Origin: JAENVT01 sp031370825 | GTDB taxonomy: Bacteria; Actinomycetota; Acidimicrobiia; Acidimicrobiales; Ilumatobacteraceae | Direction of reading: 5' to 3' | Assembly (NCBI GenBank): GCA_031370825.1 | Contig: JANMRB010000146.1 | Span: 1-64,000, forward strand | Length of the DNA stretch: 64,000 nucleotides | Shown: in pieces, positions 59,890-64,000 of the stretch | Layout of the letters: each line of letters starts with the position of its first letter | Numbering within the stretch: the stretch's first letter is position 1 | Translations under genes and position numbers: made by a program | The notes under the pieces: model-generated | What the model saw: the letters and a program-made list of their open reading frames with translations, nothing else | Told to the model about the DNA's origin: nothing | Databases searched by the model: none

Positions 59890-60915
59890 CTACGTGAAGG
59901 TGCGCGGCACGAACACGCTGCTGGCAGGCGACGCGCAATCGATGGCGTCGGCGGCCAGGATCACTGCGGCGCCGGTGTATGCCGAGACCTCGTCAACGGG
60001 AAATCGGATCTTGCCGGGATAGACGAGACCGGTGTAGTACGCCCCGTCTCGGCGCCGGTGACGTCGCGTCCACCGGACGAGGTCGGTGGCCGTGGCCGAG
60101 TCGCCGATCGCCGCGTAGGCGATGGCGCACTCGGCGGTCTCGGATGCAGTGACCCACGGCTCGTCGCTGACGCAGCGGATGCCGTGCTCTTCCATGGCGA
60201 ACTCAGACCACCCATCGGCCAGACGGACCTTGGCGCGCTCACCGGTGAGGCAGCCGGACAGCACGGGGTAGTACCAGTCCATCGCCCAGCGATCCTTCGG
60301 CTCGAAGACTCGGGGATGTTCGTTGATCATCAGGCACAGCCGGTTGGCGGCCGTGAGCCAGTCAGGTCGTGGTTCGTTGATCAGCGAAGCGAGACTGGCC
60401 CCGCAACGCAAGGCATGGGCGATCGACGAGGACCCGGTCAACAACGAGTAGCTCCATGGGCGGTCGTGGTCAGTGCATGCCCACAGGATCGTGCCATCGT
60501 CGCGTCGCAAGGACAGGACCCAATCGAGCGCGCGCTGCACCGTTGGCCACAGGTGATCGACGAACGCTCTGTCCCAAGTGCACAGCCAGTGATGCCACAC
60601 ACCTGTCGCGATGTATGCGCAGACGTTGGTGTCGAGCTTGGCCTCTTCGACGCTGCCGTCGGGCAGGTAGTAGTTCCACCAACTGCCGTCGTCGCGCTGT
60701 ATGTCGACAAGCCATTCGTAACCGCGCTCGGCTGCTGCGTGGAACCCGGCGATGTCGAGAGCCATGGTGGTCTCGACGTGGTTCCATGGGTCGCAATGAC
60801 CACCGGGGAACCACGGGATCATTCCGGTGTCCAGTTGCAGCGAGGAGATCCATTCAGCCGTCTCGACGATCTCTTCGGCGGAGATCGCGCCGTCAATATC
60901 AGGCAGCCGCGGCAT
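59890..60915 (-). CDS. Alpha/alpha-toroid protein (prenyltransferase/glucoamylase-like)
   Basis: 341 aa from ATG 60915, overlapping the methyltransferase by 17 nt. Repeated helical hairpins with QLDTGMIPWFPGGHCDPWNHVE, IQRDDGSWWNYY and LRRDDGTILWACT, the QxxDGSW-type repeats of the six-hairpin toroid fold. Acidic and aromatic residues line the likely pocket, but the DxDD motif of squalene cyclases is absent. In the cassette with a glycosyltransferase and a methyltransferase it may modify or hydrolyse the glycoconjugate (inference). Confidence 0.82.
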   Translation of the reverse strand: MPRLPDIDGAISAEEIVETAEWISSLQLDTGMIPWFPGGHCDPWNHVETTMALDIAGFHAAAERGYEWLVDIQRDDGSWWNYYLPDGSVEEAKLDTNVCAYIATGVWHHWLCTWDRAFVDHLWPTVQRALDWVLSLRRDDGTILWACTDHDRPWSYSLLTGSSSIAHALRCGASLASLINEPRPDWLTAANRLCLMINEHPRVFEPKDRWAMDWYYPVLSGCLTGERAKVRLADGWSEFAMEEHGIRCVSDEPWVTASETAECAIAYAAIGDSATATDLVRWTRRHRRRDGAYYTGLVYPGKIRFPVDEVSAYTGAAVILAADAIDCASPASSVFVPRTFT

Positions 60916-61636
60916 GACCAGGTGCCTTCCGGGCGTACACGATGTAGCTCTTGCCGAGCATGGGCGAAGCGGCGCGCTCGACGACCTTCATACCGCGCGG
61001 TTGCTTGGTGATCTCCCATTCGAGAATCCGCCTGTAAGCCCTCACCAAGCGATGGTCATCGCGTCGCACCCCGACAGCGCACTTCAACCACCAGTAAGGC
61101 GAGTGCAGGGCATGAGCGTGATGGCTTCCGGTGATCGCCAGGCCGGCACTTCGCAGCTTGGCTTTGAGCTCGGTCGCCGTGTAGATGCGAACGTGTCCGC
61201 CGACGGCTTTCGGCGCGTGGTACTCGTCGCTGAGCATCCAGTTGATCTTCTCGGGTAGCCACGTCGGCACCGTGGCGGCAAAGGTGCCGCCCGGTTTCAG
61301 GACGCGAACGAATTCGGTGATCGCAGCTGTGTCGGCCTGGATGTGTTCGAGAACCTCGCTGGTGATGACGCGGTCGAAACTGCTGTCGGCAAACGGCAAG
61401 CGCGTCGCGTCGCCTTGCAAGCCGCCGGCAAATTTCTCTTCGGCGATCTCACCGGAGTCGGCCATTGCCGCGAAAGTCGCGCGTGTGCCGGCAACCTCGC
61501 CGTGGGCGTAGTCGAGCGCTACGACGTTGGCGCCCTGAAGAGCAAGCGCAAACGCGTGCCGACCAAAACCGGCACCGGCGTCGAGCACCAGGTCGCCGGG
61601 TCGGACGCCGAGTTGGTCAAAGCGAATCGTCAGCAA
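60899..61636 (-). CDS. Class I SAM-dependent methyltransferase (Methyltransf_11)
   Basis: 245 aa, starting TTG 61636 directly after the glycosyltransferase stop. Motif I LDAGAGFGRHAFALA, VALDYA at beta-2, FDRVITSEVLEHI and LKPGGTF are canonical. Substrate unknown; the position between a sugar transferase and a toroid protein suggests action on the same glycolipid or glycan. Confidence 0.9.
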   Translation of the reverse strand: MLTIRFDQLGVRPGDLVLDAGAGFGRHAFALALQGANVVALDYAHGEVAGTRATFAAMADSGEIAEEKFAGGLQGDATRLPFADSSFDRVITSEVLEHIQADTAAITEFVRVLKPGGTFAATVPTWLPEKINWMLSDEYHAPKAVGGHVRIYTATELKAKLRSAGLAITGSHHAHALHSPYWWLKCAVGVRRDDHRLVRAYRRILEWEITKQPRGMKVVERAASPMLGKSYIVYARKAPGHAAAA

Positions 61637-62950
61637 CTACAGCCGCCCGTTTCGACGCAGCTTGTCGATGTTGTGAGGCATCGCCAACACCTCGCGGTAC
61701 TGATCGACGGTCAACTGGGCGCAGTGCTTCCAGCTCCATCGCTCGACCACGCGACGGCGGCCTGCTTCGCCGACGCGTGCTCGCAGTTGCGGATCGTCGA
61801 GCCCTCGACGGATCGTTGCAACCAGCGCATCGACGTCGCCCGCCCTGCACTGCAGAACCGTCTCACCGTCGCGGCCTGTGACCTCTGGCAGCGCGCCGCC
61901 GTTGGTGGCGACGAGGCAGATGCCTGTCGACATGGCCTCGATCGCAGGCAGGCTGAACCCTTCGTACAGGCTCGGCACGACCGCCATTTCGGCCTCGGCA
62001 TACAACTCGACGATGCGCTCATCGGACACACCACTGACGAACTCGATGTGCGGGCGAAGCCCGAGTTGGTCGATCAGATCATTGCTCGCGCCTTCGCGTG
62101 GCTTGCCGATGATCGTCAGTGTGACGTCGCGCTCCGTGCGCAACTTCGCCATCGCATCGAGCAGGTACGAGAGGCCCTTGAGCGCCACGTCCGCGGACGC
62201 TGTCGTGATCAACCGACCGGGTCGGCGAGCAACGTGCGGCAGCGATGTGAACAGATCGGGATCGACACCCACCGGCACGAGGCGCATCCGGTCCAGGCTG
62301 ACTCCCATATCGGAGTGAATGTCCTTGATCGAGTTCTCGCTGACCACGACGATGCGTGGCAAGCGGCTGGCGACGCGGCCTTGCATCTTCACGAAGTTGT
62401 ACCAACGGCCGATCGAGTAACGCTTGCGCCATGTGGTCGTGTGAGCCATCTCCAGCGCGCGATCGCGCGTGATCGGATGGTGCAGCGTGACGACCGTGGG
62501 GATGAGCTTCTCGATGCCGAGGATGCTGTAGCCGAGGCACTGGTTGTCGTGAACCAGATCGAAATCGCGCTGGCGGGATTTCAAGGCCATGAGGGCGCGC
62601 ATGCTGAATGCCAACGGTTCCCCGAACGTTCCGCGTAGGTGACTGAACGCCTCGGCCCAATCGGCCTTGCTCTTCAGCTCCCAGTAGCCGGGAAAGCGAC
62701 CGGGGAAGTGGTCGTTCCACAGATCGAGGCTCGGCAATTGATGCAGTTCGATCCGTTCGTCGAGAATCGGGTAGGGCTGCCCACCGAAGACCTCGACCGT
62801 GTGGCCGAGATCGACCAACGCTTTGGTCAGATGGCGCGTGTACACGCCCTGACCACCGACGTGCGGTTTGCCGCGGTAGGTGAGGTAGGCGATCGAGAGA
62901 GGGGCGTCTGGCGACAAGGCCGAAGCGCCGGCCGAGGTGACGGCAGACAT
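61637..62950 (-). CDS. GT4-family glycosyltransferase
   Basis: 437 aa GT-B fold. N-terminal acceptor domain has GGQGVYTRHL; the donor domain holds YEGFSLPAIEA, the EX7E motif (Glu-x7-Glu), and ATNGGALPEVTG. Retaining GT4 enzymes use nucleotide sugars in the cytoplasm. First gene of the minus-strand cassette. A TAGCCT -10 box ends 9 nt before ATG 62950 and an inverted repeat overlaps the -35 position. Confidence 0.93.
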   Translation of the reverse strand: MSAVTSAGASALSPDAPLSIAYLTYRGKPHVGGQGVYTRHLTKALVDLGHTVEVFGGQPYPILDERIELHQLPSLDLWNDHFPGRFPGYWELKSKADWAEAFSHLRGTFGEPLAFSMRALMALKSRQRDFDLVHDNQCLGYSILGIEKLIPTVVTLHHPITRDRALEMAHTTTWRKRYSIGRWYNFVKMQGRVASRLPRIVVVSENSIKDIHSDMGVSLDRMRLVPVGVDPDLFTSLPHVARRPGRLITTASADVALKGLSYLLDAMAKLRTERDVTLTIIGKPREGASNDLIDQLGLRPHIEFVSGVSDERIVELYAEAEMAVVPSLYEGFSLPAIEAMSTGICLVATNGGALPEVTGRDGETVLQCRAGDVDALVATIRRGLDDPQLRARVGEAGRRRVVERWSWKHCAQLTVDQYREVLAMPHNIDKLRRNGRL

Positions 62951-62959
62951 AAGTCCGTC

Positions 62960-62965
62960 AGGCTA
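62960..62965 (-). promoter_or_regulatory. -10 element (TAGCCT) for the glycosyltransferase cassette
   Basis: TAGCCT on the minus strand ends 9 nt before ATG 62950. Confidence 0.45.
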
Positions 62966-62976
62966 TCGCTGCGTAG

Positions 62977-62990
62977 TTACCGACCGGTAA
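62977..62990. promoter_or_regulatory. Operator-like inverted repeat TTACCG-AC-CGGTAA
   Basis: A 14-bp near-perfect palindrome with TetR-type half-sites lies just upstream of the -10 box, over the expected -35, ideal for repression of the cassette. Confidence 0.5.
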
Positions 62991-63023
62991 GCGTCACAGG
63001 GTTGCAACGTGGGGTGCCGCGGG

Positions 63024-63791
63024 TCACGCCCAGCGAATCGTCATGCTGCGGGAGAGCTCTTCTCCTGGTTGCAGCCGGGTCGCGCCTGCGAGGTTGAACG
63101 CATCGGGCGTCGCCGTCTGCGGCTCCACGCACGTTGCGTGAGCAGGCATGTCGTAGATGACCCAGTAGTCGCAGTCGCTGGTGATCGAAACCTCCAGTCC
63201 GTCGATCCACAGGCGCGGCGTGCCCAAGGGCCCTGTGAAGCAGTCATCCCACGGTGGCGGAGGTGGGGGCGCGATCGTGCGGCCATCCGTGATGTAATCG
63301 TCATCGCGCAGGTACATCTTCTCGAACCTCAGGTCGACGTTCTCGGGCTTCACGAACCACGGATGCCAACCGATCGTGGCGGGCATCGGCTGGTCGGTCG
63401 CGCGAGCGGTCAGCGTGCATGTGAGCGAGTCGGCCGAGAGCTCGAATCGCTGATCGGACTCACCACCGAAGACCCAGCCGAGACGACATGTCAACGCACA
63501 GCTGCTTGCGTCGCGATCAACCACGTCCCAGGACTGCTCGAACCCGGTCCCATGAATGGCGTGATCGCCGAAGTTGATCGGCAACTGATGCTCGACACCG
63601 TCGAACGCGAATCGGCCATTGCGTACGCGCCCCGCCCAAGGCACCATCGGATAGCTTCCCCATCCCGCGGCCGGGAGTGACGGGTCATGGCCGAGGATCA
63701 GATCGACCTGCCCGACGGTCAGCGATGCCACCCGCCCGCCGTCGTCGGGGCTGACGTGGCATGTAGCTGATCCCGCTCGCAGTTCGATCAC
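63024..63791 (-). CDS. Aldose 1-epimerase family protein
   Basis: 255 aa from GTG 63791. Galactose-mutarotase-like beta-sandwich with WGSYPMVPWAGRVRNG, the substrate His in HAIHGTGF, GWHPWF and the catalytic Glu in CVEPQTATPDAFN. Shorter than GalM, closer to the YeaD/aldose-epimerase-like group. It likely interconverts sugar anomers in the cytoplasm. Alone, divergent from dtd by 29 nt. Confidence 0.88.
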   Translation of the reverse strand: MIELRAGSATCHVSPDDGGRVASLTVGQVDLILGHDPSLPAAGWGSYPMVPWAGRVRNGRFAFDGVEHQLPINFGDHAIHGTGFEQSWDVVDRDASSCALTCRLGWVFGGESDQRFELSADSLTCTLTARATDQPMPATIGWHPWFVKPENVDLRFEKMYLRDDDYITDGRTIAPPPPPPWDDCFTGPLGTPRLWIDGLEVSITSDCDYWVIYDMPAHATCVEPQTATPDAFNLAGATRLQPGEELSRSMTIRWA

Positions 63792-63820
63792 CGACCCATT
63801 CTGTACGGCAGACTCCGATG

Positions 63821-64000
63821 ATGCGCGGTTTGGTTCAACGAGTGTCGGAGGCCTCAGTGAGCGTTTCCTCCGAGGGCGACCAAGAGGTCGTCGGCACCAT
63901 CGGTCAGGGGCTCTGCGTGTTCGTCGGGGTCACTCATGACGACACCGACTCGCAGGCGCGGAAGTTGGCCGACAAGATCTGGGGACTGCGGGTGATGGAT
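63821..64000 (+). CDS. dtd: D-aminoacyl-tRNA deacylase (3' end outside window)
   Basis: First 60 codons from ATG 63821 (an adjacent ATG at 63818 is in frame). The opening MRGLVQRVSEASVSV, GTIGQGLCVFVGVTHDDT and ADKIWGLRVMD match the Dtd family, which removes D-amino acids from tRNA. The C-terminal NSGPVT active-site motif lies beyond the window, so integrity cannot be checked. Confidence 0.93.
   Translation, partial: MRGLVQRVSEASVSVSSEGDQEVVGTIGQGLCVFVGVTHDDTDSQARKLADKIWGLRVMD

Noticed and set aside
1..64000. tRNA, rRNA, CRISPR or transposon
   Set aside because: I looked for TTCGA-type T-loops in folding context, regular spaced repeats and transposase motifs; candidates all lie in coding genes or lack structure.

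Overview
The window reads as a chromosome segment of a high-GC actinobacterium, most likely a marine or freshwater member of the Acidimicrobiia (Ilumatobacter-like). That placement is inference from gene content: two WhiB-family regulators, a SenX3/RegX3-type two-component pair next to phoU, a stand-alone mreB, a SCO6745-family protein and a TIGR03624-type zincin. Coding density is high, stops are ordinary TGA/TAG/TAA, and I see no rRNA, tRNA, CRISPR array, transposase or phage gene.

Region 1 (1-8.1 kb, minus strand) is a catabolic and uptake operon. It holds a heterotetrameric sarcosine-oxidase-like enzyme (SoxA, G, B, D) whose alpha subunit keeps two complete 2Fe-2S ligand sets, then a Dpp/Opp-type importer (binding lipoprotein, two permeases, ATPase). 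A hairpin terminator lies between the binding protein and the first permease. Region 2 (8.1-17.4 kb) is mixed: an SDR, a DUF2207 membrane protein, a ROK kinase, a heterodimeric ABC exporter and a secreted metallopeptidase with three internal repeats.

Region 3 (17.4-33.5 kb) is the most interesting part. A minus-strand run encodes a whole corrinoid demethylation pathway: corrinoid protein, DUF1638 protein, 'virulence factor'-domain protein, methyltetrahydrofolate methyltransferase, ferredoxin/ASKHA reactivase, a non-pyrrolysine MttB-family methyltransferase and a MetF-like reductase, most of them overlapping by 4 nt. A second MttB paralogue is paired with a dimethylglycine-dehydrogenase-like flavoprotein. 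The logic would be: MttB moves a methyl group from a quaternary amine to the corrinoid, the methyltransferase passes it to THF, MetF oxidises methyl-THF to methylene-THF, and the flavoenzymes (DMGDH-like, SoxABDG) remove the remaining methyls into the same THF pool. Between these units lies a plus-strand sugar-acid/lactone operon whose first gene, an iron-dependent alcohol dehydrogenase, is broken.

Region 4 (33.6-50.2 kb) is mostly housekeeping: desaturase/PhnD-like/TetR, two whiB genes around tatA, ppk, then a Pho-box-preceded phoU-senX3-regX3 operon in which phoU carries an in-frame amber codon, an MFS transporter, a zincin, an epimerase, an HtrA-like protein, moaE, mreB and an RNB exonuclease. 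Region 5 (50.2-64 kb) has a sorbosone-dehydrogenase-like lipoprotein, tesB, a polytopic membrane protein, a gene-poor degraded patch (54.5-57.9 kb), an ALDH7-type dehydrogenase, a glycosyltransferase/methyltransferase/alpha-alpha-toroid cassette, an aldose epimerase and the start of dtd.

A recurrent feature is a TANNNT -10 element ending 6-10 nt before a start codon that has no Shine-Dalgarno sequence, at about fifteen genes. It suggests widespread leaderless transcription and settles several start sites.
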